Virus record (IMG/VR): IMGVR_UViG_3300042384_001260
Span: 1-33,051 of that record
Length of the DNA stretch: 33,051 bases
Direction: 5' to 3' (one strand)
DNA from: a virus
Shown piece by piece: positions 26,701 to 33,051 of this stretch. The notes below the pieces were generated by a model. It did not search any database and was not told where the DNA came from. It saw only the letters and a list, made by a program, of their open reading frames with translations. The translations under genes were made by a program, and so were the position numbers. The first letter of the stretch is position 1, and each line of letters begins with the position of its first letter.

Positions 26701-27695
26701 AACATGTTCCGAAACCTGCTATTAGTTTAAATGTAACAGGAGCAACTGTATCTGACGTAACGCAATTATCTAATGGAACTTGGGTAGCAAAGTTAGAATA
26801 TGGAGTTACATCTGTAGTTCAAAAAGGAAAGGGCGGAAGTTTAGAAGCTGAAAGCGGAGCAGGATATTTTGGAGGAAGCGGAACATGTTCAGTTGAAATT
26901 ATTGATGCAAATGGAATAACTGATGTTACTAGCGCTACAATAAAAGTTGTAGATGCAGGAACTCCTCTTGACAAGTATACTAATGCCCGAGGAATGAAGT
27001 TTTATGGTGACGTTAACGCATCAGTTGATCCAATAACAAAAACTGTAGCAACAGGAGCTGTAACAGATACTGAAGTGATTCCTGCGTCATTTTATGTAAG
27101 TTCACAAATAGCTACGAAAAATACACTTTTAACAAAAGAAGTTACTGGCTCTGACAAATATACAGCAGGAGCAGTGGCAACAACGCCAGTTTATACATAT
27201 ATTGAGATTTCAGGCGTAGGAGCAGATTTAAATAAAGCTACAACAAATCAAATTACTACAACAAAAACCACCACAGAACTTGTTTTTGGCGGAACAGTAC
27301 TTGAGTCAACAGTAGCTACAGAAGTTAAAAAAGATGAAGTTCCTGTTACTTTAAATCCAGCTGCAACTAATTCTGTTACTACTTTAGCAGCTGAACAACA
27401 AGCAGATGCTGCTAAATCACTAGCTTTAATGGGTCCAGTTTACAGCGTTAGTTCTGCTCCTCCACTAGTAACAAATTTGGGTTTACAAACTGTAACTGGA
27501 GTAGTCGGAGTAGCCGTAACTCCTGGATTGGGAGTTTTAGCTCCAAATTATCAACCAATGGGTCCATTCTTAACCGAAGTATCGCCTCCAGCTGTAGCAG
27601 ATAAACCTCAAGCTATTACAGTTGGTTGGTTTACTGCTTTTGGTTATACCAGCGAAGAAGAAGCGTTCGAAAACTGGGAGTATTCTTCAAATTGA
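20703..27695 (+). CDS. Giant DUF4815-type baseplate/fibre protein with Calx-beta-like domains
   Basis: This 2330-aa protein begins with a DUF4815-type domain (FNTKPYYDDFNEDKNFHKIL, KPGVAVQARELTQMQSILQ) known from large virion proteins of marine T4-like phages. Its place after gp8 is that of T4 gp9/gp10, so it is probably the outer wedge or fibre-attachment protein. Later parts: a CBM5/12-like module at about 706-755 (GDWGSGVIYTKNDVV to GYW); a glycine-rich GSGY module at about 1200-1280; Calx-beta-like repeats at about 1380-1450, 1683-1785 and 1810-1920; a Pro-Thr linker at 1935-1976; and a Thr/Val-rich C-terminal region I do not recognise. AAAGG precedes the ATG. The frame is intact throughout. 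Receptor-facing role is inferred. Confidence 0.8.
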   Translation: MLNFNTKPYYDDFNEDKNFHKILFKPGVAVQARELTQMQSILQDQIGKFGKFVLSDGSIVSGGNYSIDTNVKSLNLANEGNIATDIVNFSGMYVVGETSRCISLITSIDVLNYYLVVKSVQNAQNNYIQNEVLNIFSRKDVAFQYIQDSTILPDYTAKLNLDVITTINNCYGSINSTEFTINSSIVDVGDVITAEVDNYLVNYIVTDVKSNSIVSVDKQLTTDYTNVPVKISKFASRIVLEVNVDTGVYFTNNTFVKSLPQSIVPNSKTQFPSCVIGFEVIESMVDFIDDTSLLDPAQGSYNYTAPGADRYKIYLNLVSKPLFAGSINPTDITTTKFIELLRIKGGIVISDNTDPTLGDLENVLAKQLYDHAGNFIVSPFTLSFNNSKFTNEETKLNCSVSSGKAYVFGYPIDSKFPTNIVVDKTRETANSGSKISNSYYGNSIRIKDLSGLMLAPTLGAKVGLYSTVKGAATPVLLGYAFVRNIDYTTTNEYGLYLYNFTIPKSDIVNIKSVLAMGTTGFSANTVLNNSAQTVLTDPTFDKLIFKLEYTNPSSVNITSTTLDLFKTLSVTSNVATISTDSVFKQFPVGVSASLSTEDKNQNFIIVTKSNSGAYSAGQFVDLLEVTIETKAISGGYQAIITFNNGYSGQIDVKYSINYSSPQQKIKTLHLDQVVKVNASVLPTSIGYSDIARFKSIFKTSNSADTTYAGDWGSGVIYTKNDVVRQGRNIFVSTQDSNVGNIPSSSSGYWNILQNVSSRYKVNTGQTEYLYDFGYISAKSTADTGSVFVLFDYYTHSTDGEYIAFDSYPVTYNKIPRVTINNTEYALKDYIDFRPRRKNSTNIDNIEFDDYRIPSSVTDSNLTYNMSYYLGRTDKLVLTKEKQLSWLKGVSSYKNWIPPKDLSDAMTIATIDFEPYCSDITSIRIKYAKHRRYTMDDIGNLETRLQNVEYYTALNIAEKATLATNINDQYGARLKNGFIVDSFTNFNIVDLSANFRNICIDLENNLARPSFGKGEFKLYPFFVTGEAKLTRKSNLISFNYTEFPITVQNQATSWTRVNQFDVIAYNGDLVLEPQRSVFVEEAGVTYNITNDTADLMNASEIPGLVYNDWNTYFSAHPYIADPTASSIAVSYNNVNYDIKTVLDVTKTAKIDVLAQNIIPKSKSTSIKFTATGLAPYTRMFVYVNGRLMNAAVIPDKNPLGLITGINLVNPGSGYSSSGVTATLSATANTIAQFNASVVGGSIEYVTISNPGKGYSITEDKLLTITGANTNTAIIQAKTTPVKGMTLYSNKSGTCSGIIELTNDLISFDAGDLLVSIVDTPHYNISKAMSVSNGTFYAKTNYYQTIIDSIRKPYISKTGNINPALPDQTAGIIVPITVDYKVVDYSLDYETIKSGYLTIPVSLNKQPNTTVTVSVLLNASEDMSSNASISADHSTLTYTTTNWSTPQNLTITYNLGDRIQVTDNIANTFLDNNLPSRIEFYSTSSDPQYNYGGTSIPLRSWLMRSQPKGVTSTHLVPYKKFDPNVGPAAETTPFISVSPVSVSNVAGQSFFTVSYGGGNDIGWWTDSTSTYPLKFTANVANTNITQVTHSIYEDYETSDIISDNERTILKSDQEILKFTYWLTGIAQGNTTVTVKTQSSNPNWNNLTATSPINVGPELLTPLPAIFSHQNAELTSTNGVILNAPRITTSLGTTQVIDVSLTRRPNSNVIITATSDNEVGGGIIYQVSEDGLTAVSSNTIVFTPGRWNIMKTVIVKGVADANLHHEAITDYNITLTSSCANTEWNNLTTVVPMKNKDSGNTINVIWPTVSISTYAYKTEYNNHRQDALFFIKLESPPVDGNVIVTMSSSDPVKGGTVYPPEKNSITLTSQNWNWGNNVLSMTGAQLPGYTISSYKAVFDYTGGVSPRDANHAEFELLNGLTYIPPEPVPYIYYPDPDPTPTPTPTPTPTPTPTPTPGPGPTPTPTPTPTPTPTPTPTPTEIVTVCELPTLRTTTKTEVIYVAEHVPKPAISLNVTGATVSDVTQLSNGTWVAKLEYGVTSVVQKGKGGSLEAESGAGYFGGSGTCSVEIIDANGITDVTSATIKVVDAGTPLDKYTNARGMKFYGDVNASVDPITKTVATGAVTDTEVIPASFYVSSQIATKNTLLTKEVTGSDKYTAGAVATTPVYTYIEISGVGADLNKATTNQITTTKTTTELVFGGTVLESTVATEVKKDEVPVTLNPAATNSVTTLAAEQQADAAKSLALMGPVYSVSSAPPLVTNLGLQTVTGVVGVAVTPGLGVLAPNYQPMGPFLTEVSPPAVADKPQAITVGWFTAFGYTSEEEAFENWEYSSN
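26505..26630 (+). repeat. Tandem 12-bp PTPT-coding repeat in two arrays
   Basis: Four copies of CCAACACCTACT (26505-26552) are followed by an 18-base spacer coding PTPGPG and five copies of CCAACGCCTACT (26571-26630). All units encode Pro-Thr-Pro-Thr. The arrays differ by one synonymous base and are uniform inside, which points to separate expansion by slippage or unequal exchange. The encoded Pro-Thr stretch is a stiff linker. Confidence 0.95.
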
Positions 27696-27699
27696 TTCA

Positions 27700-27707
27700 C
27701 ATAAATA
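27700..27707 (+). promoter_or_regulatory. Possible late promoter before the 497-aa gene
   Basis: CATAAATA differs from TATAAATA at the first base and is in the 21-base gap before the next gene. The ATG is only nine bases further, so a transcript from it would have almost no leader. GAAGG at 27708-27712 is the ribosome binding site. It may be coincidental. Confidence 0.3.
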
Positions 27708-27716
27708 GAAGGTTTT

Positions 27717-29210
27717 ATGGCAACACAAGATAAAGGGTTAATTCACGCGTATGTTACAAATAAATTTGTAACATCGCCTTATATAAAAGAAAGAAAATAT
27801 CCGGATCCTAATGCAGATATAAAATATTACCCAGAGGAAATTAGTTATTGGGTTAACCAAATAACTAATTCCAACTGGGAATTAAGTGTATTTGATTCTG
27901 AATTTGATGCAACATATTCAATAGATCATGATAGATCATTAACTAATGCAGCAAGTTTTTATAATGATTATATTGGACAAACATTTTTAATTGATGGGAA
28001 ATCATATCCTAAAGGGATGTTTTTATCAAAAATAACAATATTTGTTCGTCAAGAATCTCCAAACGAAACGATAACTCTTGACGTTAGGCCATTGGTAAAT
28101 GGAGTTCCTGGAGATCCTATTCCAATGTCAAAAGTTGTAGTAGAACAAACTACTGAAGAACCACAAACACATGAATGGAACCCAAATTCTGACCCTACAA
28201 GTCAATTTTCTAAATTGGATTTTACATTCGATTTTCCTATATATCTTTCTGCTGGGTATTATTGCTTTACATTAAAAACTAATTCATTTAATTTTTCTGT
28301 TTTTATATCTGAAAATGGTATAGCAGCTTTAAACTCTGATAAAGTAGTTGTTAATCCTTATTTAGGCGATTTTATTTATTCCAATCAAGGAACTTCATGG
28401 GTTGTTGATCCGACTAAAGATATGTGTTTTATTTTATATCAAGCAGTTTTTGATGTTGGCGATGCAACGTTATATCTTAATACTAAAGATAGACCTACTT
28501 ATGATTTTGATACTGTTACATTAGCAACAGCAGTAAAAGAATTTAGTGAGATATCGTATATAAGCGATTGTCAAGTTGGATCTTATGACTATTATACTGA
28601 CATTGCAACTCAAGTTCCTGTAATATTAAATAGTAATGTAAATATGCCATCGCATTCCAAAATACACGAAACTGATGGAGTTCCATTTACATTAACATTA
28701 AAAAATACAGATAAAAATTTAACTCCGCTTATAGATTTAGATGCTACTGGAGTTAAACTTATTAAAAATCAAATTAACGAATATAGTTTAGCAATATCTG
28801 AATCTGAATTAACCGTATCAGAAGGGCAAGCTTATGCTAAATACGTTTCAAAAGCTGTAACATTAAATGAAGATTTTGATGCAGATGGTATAACGTTATA
28901 TGTTGACGTTAATAAACCAATTGGAACAAGTATTGAAGTATTTTATAGAGTATTAAATAGATACGATAATAATTTAGAATTAAATGAAACAATATGGTAT
29001 CGATTAACAAAAAAATCCAGCATAACTCCAACATTGCTAGCTTCTGATTATATTGAAGAACTGTATGAAGATTTAAATATATCATATTCCGGAGTAAATG
29101 GAGTACGATATGATTCGTTTAATAGATTACAAGTTAAAATTGTAATGTATTCTGAAGATAAAGCAAAAGTCCCATCTATTAAAAATTTAAGAGTTATTGC
29201 TACTGTATAA
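27717..29210 (+). CDS. Virion protein, companion of the DUF4815 protein
   Basis: The 497-aa protein contains YPKGMFLSKITIFVRQ, ITLDVRPLVNGVPGDPIP and FDFPIYLSAGYYCFTLKTNS, followed by WVVDPTKDMCFILYQAVF. In marine T4-like phages similar segments occur at the C-terminal side of DUF4815-type proteins, so this gene may be a separated domain of that protein or a co-assembling partner. The C-terminal half (from about 330) is beta-rich: KAVTLNEDFDADGITLYVDV, then YRLTKKS and VNGVRYDSFNRLQVKIVM. Sitting between the giant protein and the fibre, it plausibly connects them. No enzyme motif, signal peptide or membrane segment is visible. Exact role is unknown. Confidence 0.7.
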   Translation: MATQDKGLIHAYVTNKFVTSPYIKERKYPDPNADIKYYPEEISYWVNQITNSNWELSVFDSEFDATYSIDHDRSLTNAASFYNDYIGQTFLIDGKSYPKGMFLSKITIFVRQESPNETITLDVRPLVNGVPGDPIPMSKVVVEQTTEEPQTHEWNPNSDPTSQFSKLDFTFDFPIYLSAGYYCFTLKTNSFNFSVFISENGIAALNSDKVVVNPYLGDFIYSNQGTSWVVDPTKDMCFILYQAVFDVGDATLYLNTKDRPTYDFDTVTLATAVKEFSEISYISDCQVGSYDYYTDIATQVPVILNSNVNMPSHSKIHETDGVPFTLTLKNTDKNLTPLIDLDATGVKLIKNQINEYSLAISESELTVSEGQAYAKYVSKAVTLNEDFDADGITLYVDVNKPIGTSIEVFYRVLNRYDNNLELNETIWYRLTKKSSITPTLLASDYIEELYEDLNISYSGVNGVRYDSFNRLQVKIVMYSEDKAKVPSIKNLRVIATV

Positions 29211-29211
29211 T

Positions 29212-29454
29212 ATGGAAAAACTAAAAGTTAAAGATGTTCCAGGTTGGGTCAAAGATCCAACCTCTAAGGCTGTATTGAATAACGATAAATCCGCTCTAGA
29301 AGCACACAAAGCGAATAGAAGAAAAAATATACTAATAAATAATATGGAAAACGATCTTAATGGCGTAAAAACTGAAATTGAAGAATTAAAATTAGACATT
29401 AAAGATATTAAAGATATTTTACTACAGTTTATAAATTCTAAAACTGGATTATAA
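29212..29454 (+). CDS. Small conserved coiled-coil virion-associated protein
   Basis: The 80-aa protein starts MEKLKVKDVPGWVKDPTSKA and continues VLNNDKSALEAHKANRRK. The last 40 residues form a predicted coiled coil (ENDLNGVKTEIEELKLDIKD). I recall similar VPGWVKDP-type small proteins beside fibre or structural genes in related phages, without a defined role. The ATG at 29212 lies one base after the previous stop. An upstream ATG at 29197 would overlap the previous gene and has no advantage. Translation is probably coupled. Confidence 0.7.
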   Translation: MEKLKVKDVPGWVKDPTSKAVLNNDKSALEAHKANRRKNILINNMENDLNGVKTEIEELKLDIKDIKDILLQFINSKTGL

Positions 29455-29457
29455 ATA
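29450..29457 (+). promoter_or_regulatory. T4-type late promoter for the tail fibre
   Basis: An exact TATAAATA overlaps the stop codon of the 80-aa gene and lies 33 bases before the fibre GTG start. This gives the fibre its own late transcript. Confidence 0.65.
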
Positions 29458-29490
29458 TTGTTGTAAAAATTTATTTTAAGGGAATAACAA

Positions 29491-32400
29491 GTGGCTATAT
29501 CACCGATTACATATTCTAATACATTTTCTCACTGGATGATAACAACAAATCAACTAGTGACAAATATGAACAACCTTCTTACCGGAGATTTCTTTAAAAA
29601 TCTCGGAACATTATATTTAAATTCTCCTAATACTGGTTTATATGTAGCCAATTCTTCTATTTTCGGAGGTAATGTTTCAATCTCAGGAACTTCAGGAAAC
29701 CTTGTCGATATACAAAGCCCAACAATAATGTATGATACGCTTAGTATTTTTAAAAATATAAGTATATCCGCATCAGGAAGTATTACTAGTAATACAGTTA
29801 TTTCTTCTAATAATCTAATTTCGCAAACAGCCAAAGTAAATACTTCTTTTGTTGCTGCTAATTCTATTAATTTATCCGGATTAATTTTAATTTCTGGAAA
29901 TACAATTTTATCTGGAAATACCTATTTAACTAACAATACCTATTTAACTGGGCTAATTACTACTTCTGGCATTACACGATTATCTGGAAATACTAGTTTA
30001 GCTGGTAATACATATGCTTCTGGTAACACATATCTTTCTGATAAAACTTATTTAAATGGCTTAGTATCTGCTTCTGGTAACATAACATTAGCTGGCAATA
30101 CAAGTTTAGATGGAACTATTTCTACTTCTGGTAATACCAGTTTAACCGGAAATACATATGCTTCGGGTAATGTATATTTATCTGGAATTATTTCTACTTC
30201 TGGAAATACAAGTTTAACCGGAAATACATATGCTTCGGGTAATGTATATTTATCGGGAACTATTTCTACATCAGGTAATACGAGTTTAGCGGGTAATACG
30301 GTTGTAAATGGAAAAATTAATTTATCTGGAAATACTAGTTTAGCTGGTAATACATATGCTTCTGGTAACACATATCTTTCTGATAAAACTTATTTAAATG
30401 GCTTAGTATCTGCTTCTGGTAACATAACATTAGCTGGTAATACAAGTTTAACTGGAAACACAACATTATCAGGAACTATTTCTACTTCTGGTAATACCAG
30501 TTTAACCGGAAATACATATGCTTCGGGTAATGTGTATTTATCAGGAACTATTTCTACTTCTGGAAATACAACATTAGCTGGTAATACAAATCTATCTGGA
30601 TTAGTATCTATTTCAGGTAATACAACATTAGCTGGAAATACTAATTTAACAGGTAACACAACTTTATCTGGAATTATTTCTACTTCTGGTAATACAAGTT
30701 TAACCGGAAATACATATGCTTCGGGTAATGTATATTTATCGGGAACTATTTCTACATCAGGTAATACAAGCTTAACCGGAAGAACTAGTTTAAGCGGAAA
30801 TACAACGTTATCTGGTAATACAAGTTTAACAGGAAACACAACATTATCAGGAACTATTTCTGCTTTATTGACTGGAAATACAAGTTTAACTGGAAATACT
30901 AGTTTATCTGGAAATACATATGCTTCGGGTAACGTGTATTTATCAGGAACTATTTCTACTTCTGGTAATACAACTTTATCTGGAAACACAAATCTATCCG
31001 GTAATACTATCTTAATCGGATTAGTATCTGTTTCTGGAAATACAAGTTTAACAGGGAATACAACATTATCAGGAACTATTTCTACTTCTGGGGACACAAC
31101 ATTAGCTGGTAATACAAGTTTAACTGGAACTATTTCTACTTCTGGGAATACAACATTAGCTGGTAATACAAGTTTAACAGGAAATACAGCATTATTAGGA
31201 TCTATTTCCGCTTCCGGTAATACAACTTTATCTGGTAATACAAGTTTAACAGGAAACACAACATTATCAGGAACTATTTCTGCTTTATTGATTGGTAATA
31301 CAAGTTTAATAGGTAACACAACTTTAACCGGAACTATTTCTACTTCTGGAAATACTAGTTTAACTGGAAATACAACATTATCAGGAACTATTTCTACTTC
31401 TGGTAATACAACATTAGCTGGTAATACAAGTTTAACTGGAAACACATATGCTTCTGGTAATACAACATTAGCTGGTAATACAAGTTTAACCGGAACTATT
31501 TCTACTTCTGGAAATACATATTTAAACGATAACACATATTTATCTGGAAATATTGTATTTTATAATACAATTAAATCAACAAATGCAAATTCAATTTTCA
31601 CAGATGGATCAATTGTTTCTAATACAAGTATTTCAAGTTCAAATATATTTACTAATATTTTAAAAGTAAATAATACAATTTTTGCGACTAATGCTTCTAT
31701 AGATACACTATCAACGTCAAATCTATATGTTACTGGAACATTTATAAACTATGGAGCGACGGTAACAGATTCAAGCCAGTATATATTCCAATCCAATACA
31801 GGCTCAACTATTACTGGAAATACGGAAATTATAGTAAATAGATCAGTAGATAGTGGAGCTAATGCTATATTTAGATGGTATAATGCAGGAAAAGAATGGC
31901 AATTAAGAGATGTTGATAATCCAACTGTATTTAATAAAATAACAACAAAGAATGAATTAGATGGAGCTAATACATTCTTATATGATTATATTAATAATAA
32001 AATTAATAATAATATTTCATTTGGTAGTGATGTTGTTATTTCTGGAAGTTTAACTGTAAATGGACCAACAACAACTTTAAATACAAATACATTATCAATT
32101 GATGATAAAAATATAACTTTAGGCGATGTAGTAGCTATTGCTAATATACAATTATATGCGACTTCTACATCAAATGCAACAGTACTAATATCTGGCTCAA
32201 ATACTGTTGTTGGGTTGATTCCAGGCATGACTATTGTAAAAATAAATGCAGGTACTGGTTCTCCAGCAGGTGGCGCAACTATTTTATCTATTGATTCTGC
32301 TAACAATAAATTAACATTAAGTGGAAATAGTCAAATTCCAGGAGCATTTGATGCTAGTATTAGTGCTGCTTCTGATAATACAGCTAATGGCGGTGGTATT

Positions 32401-33051
32401 ACCATTAAAGGAACAACTGACAAAACTCTTAACTGGGTTGGTGGAACTGCTAATGCGTGGACTAGTTCAGAAAATATTGCATTAAATAGCGGAAAAATTA
32501 TAACTCTAAATGGTTCTTCTAGTGGATATATTAATATTCAAACAAATGCAGTTGCAAATAATGCGACATTAACTTTACCTGGAAATACCGGAACATTAAT
32601 TTCTACTGGCGATAGCAACACAGTTACGTCTTCAATGATTTCTGGAAGAACTGGAACAGGAAGTACTGTTGTATTAGCAAGTAATGCGTTATTAACTACT
32701 CCTAGTTTTTCGGTTGCAAATGGTACTGCACCTTTTTCTGTTGTATCTAATACTAACGTATCAAACCTTAATGCAGATTTACTTGATGGACAGCATGGAA
32801 CATACTTTACAGATTTAAGTAGTTCTGCGTTTACTAAAGCTAATACTGGAGTAACAGTTGCCCAAGCAGCGTTTGCTGCTGCTAATACAGGTTTAGTAGC
32901 TCAAGCTGCATTTGGTCAAGCTAACTCTGCTTACACTCAAGCTAATACTGGAGTAACAATTAGTCAAGCTGCATTTGGTCAAGCTAATACTGGAGTAACA
33001 ATTAGTCAAGCTGCATTTGCTAGAGCAAATACAGAAACTATAGGTCAAGCT
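29491..33051 (+). CDS. Tail fibre protein with hexapeptide-repeat shaft (3' end beyond window)
   Basis: A GTG-started frame preceded by AAGGG (29478-29482) stays open for 1187 codons to the window end. It begins MAISPITYSNTFSHWMITTN. Residues about 127-687 are tandem hexapeptides of pattern L-[ATS]-G-N-T-[TSY], a likely beta-helical shaft. Then come domains usual in marine phage fibres: IFRWYNAGKEWQLRDVDN (about 791-808), LTVNGPTTTLNTNTLSIDDK with NITLGD (about 854-880), NGGGITIKGTTDKTLNWVGG (about 967-986), and NADLLDGQHGTYF (near 1095). The last ~70 visible residues are AAFxxANT repeats of coiled-coil type. Role: host adsorption. The receptor-binding tip lies outside the window. Antisense ORFs here are shadows of the repeat. 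Confidence 0.9.
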   Translation, partial: MAISPITYSNTFSHWMITTNQLVTNMNNLLTGDFFKNLGTLYLNSPNTGLYVANSSIFGGNVSISGTSGNLVDIQSPTIMYDTLSIFKNISISASGSITSNTVISSNNLISQTAKVNTSFVAANSINLSGLILISGNTILSGNTYLTNNTYLTGLITTSGITRLSGNTSLAGNTYASGNTYLSDKTYLNGLVSASGNITLAGNTSLDGTISTSGNTSLTGNTYASGNVYLSGIISTSGNTSLTGNTYASGNVYLSGTISTSGNTSLAGNTVVNGKINLSGNTSLAGNTYASGNTYLSDKTYLNGLVSASGNITLAGNTSLTGNTTLSGTISTSGNTSLTGNTYASGNVYLSGTISTSGNTTLAGNTNLSGLVSISGNTTLAGNTNLTGNTTLSGIISTSGNTSLTGNTYASGNVYLSGTISTSGNTSLTGRTSLSGNTTLSGNTSLTGNTTLSGTISALLTGNTSLTGNTSLSGNTYASGNVYLSGTISTSGNTTLSGNTNLSGNTILIGLVSVSGNTSLTGNTTLSGTISTSGDTTLAGNTSLTGTISTSGNTTLAGNTSLTGNTALLGSISASGNTTLSGNTSLTGNTTLSGTISALLIGNTSLIGNTTLTGTISTSGNTSLTGNTTLSGTISTSGNTTLAGNTSLTGNTYASGNTTLAGNTSLTGTISTSGNTYLNDNTYLSGNIVFYNTIKSTNANSIFTDGSIVSNTSISSSNIFTNILKVNNTIFATNASIDTLSTSNLYVTGTFINYGATVTDSSQYIFQSNTGSTITGNTEIIVNRSVDSGANAIFRWYNAGKEWQLRDVDNPTVFNKITTKNELDGANTFLYDYINNKINNNISFGSDVVISGSLTVNGPTTTLNTNTLSIDDKNITLGDVVAIANIQLYATSTSNATVLISGSNTVVGLIPGMTIVKINAGTGSPAGGATILSIDSANNKLTLSGNSQIPGAFDASISAASDNTANGGGITIKGTTDKTLNWVGGTANAWTSSENIALNSGKIITLNGSSSGYINIQTNAVANNATLTLPGNTGTLISTGDSNTVTSSMISGRTGTGSTVVLASNALLTTPSFSVANGTAPFSVVSNTNVSNLNADLLDGQHGTYFTDLSSSAFTKANTGVTVAQAAFAAANTGLVAQAAFGQANSAYTQANTGVTISQAAFGQANTGVTISQAAFARANTETIGQA
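29983..30108 (+). repeat. 126-bp direct repeat, copy 1
   Basis: This segment recurs at 30325-30450 with one mismatch that I can see (C at 30096, T at 30438). The offset is 342 bases, exactly 19 hexapeptide units. Confidence 0.85.
30325..30450 (+). repeat. 126-bp direct repeat, copy 2
   Basis: Second copy of 29983-30108, encoding the same hexapeptides including the rarer LSDKTYLNGLVSASGNIT variant block, so it reflects a recent duplication and not just the general repeat consensus. Confidence 0.85.
32836..33051 (+). repeat. AAFxxANT coiled-coil repeat of the fibre
   Basis: Units encoding QAAFGQANTGVTIS recur, with one 42-base unit at 32965-33006 followed directly by the start of another. Ala-rich repeats of this kind are common in fibre trimer stalks. 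The array continues past the window edge. Confidence 0.85.

Larger units (their letters stand above)
29869..31551 (+). repeat. 18-bp-period tandem repeat coding about 93 hexapeptides
   Basis: Units such as GGAAATACAAGTTTAACT recur every 18 bases in the fibre gene. Common blocks are SGTISTSGNTSLTGNTYASG and LAGNTSLTGNTTLSG. Variants differ mostly at synonymous or Thr/Ser/Ala/Tyr positions. Rare interruptions (LLTGN, LIGN, LNDN) keep the frame. Confidence 0.95.

Noticed and set aside
29197-29211. Earlier ATG for the 80-aa protein
   Set aside because: It would overlap the preceding gene and add MLLYN with no better ribosome binding site; conservation-like sequence begins at MEKLKVKDVPGW.
30048-31535. 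Two repetitive leftward ORFs (107 and 381 aa) rich in VLPEVEIVPVKLV
   Set aside because: They are exact antisense readings of the fibre hexapeptide repeat, which happens to lack stops in that frame. They have no ribosome binding sites, and the sense frame is open for 1187 codons with known fibre domains.
29869-31551. Repeat region considered as a CRISPR-like or noncoding satellite array
   Set aside because: The period is 18 bases without spacers, the frame is kept throughout, and the flanks are fibre domains.
29550-32306. Leftward ORFs at 29550-29834 and 31986-32306
   Set aside because: Also antisense to the fibre frame, with no start signals and no recognisable domain.
20703-33051. Diversity-generating retroelement acting on the fibre or giant protein
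   Set aside because: No reverse transcriptase or template/variable repeat pair was seen; the repeats are tandem and regular.

Overview
The window is part of the genome of a lytic, contractile-tailed phage of the T4-like superfamily. It carries recognisable T4-type replication and late-transcription genes (gp33, gp59, gp32), a head-completion protein (gp4), and an almost complete baseplate and tail-tube-initiation set (gp26/gp51, gp54, gp48, gp53, gp27-like, gp5, gp25, gp6, gp7, gp8). These are followed by a giant baseplate/fibre protein and a tail fibre that runs off the right edge. By eye the DNA is roughly one-third GC. The gene order, the zinc-less gp32, the DUF4815-type giant protein and the fibre architecture resemble marine T4-like phages (cyanophage/pelagiphage type) more than enteric T4. 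The host cannot be named from this window.

Left block (1-3244, + strand): the tail end of an upstream gene, a secreted SleB-type cell-wall hydrolase overlapping the late co-activator gp33, a sigma70-like promoter inside the end of gp33, the helicase loader gp59, an HNH/NUMOD3 homing endonuclease wedged between gp59 and gp32, and the ssDNA-binding protein gp32. A strong UUCG-loop terminator closes the block.

Middle block (3274-9340, - strand, transcribed leftwards): gp4, a conserved unnamed 210-aa protein, gp54, gp26, a short gp51-like frame with no convincing start of its own, and a 1056-aa probable tape measure with a tail-lysozyme domain. The gp51-like frame can be reached by a -1 slip on a seven-T run at the very end of gp26. 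This gives a G/GT-like pair of tape-measure chaperones that no simple ORF call reports.

Right block (9414-33051, + strand): an exact T4-type late promoter (TATAAATA) precedes gp48, then gp53, gp27-like, gp5, gp25, gp6, gp7, gp8, a 2330-aa DUF4815/Calx-beta-like protein, a 497-aa companion protein, an 80-aa coiled-coil protein, a second exact late promoter, and a tail fibre of at least 1187 residues. The fibre starts at a GTG and contains about 93 tandem hexapeptides; it is a real gene although only antisense shadows look like closed ORFs there. Together the middle and right blocks encode the hub (gp27-like, gp5), the wedges (gp53, gp25, gp6, gp7, gp8), tube initiation (gp48, gp54), the length-control module and the adsorption apparatus.

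No tRNA, CRISPR array, insertion sequence or diversity-generating retroelement was seen. No stretch over 300 bases lacks a gene.
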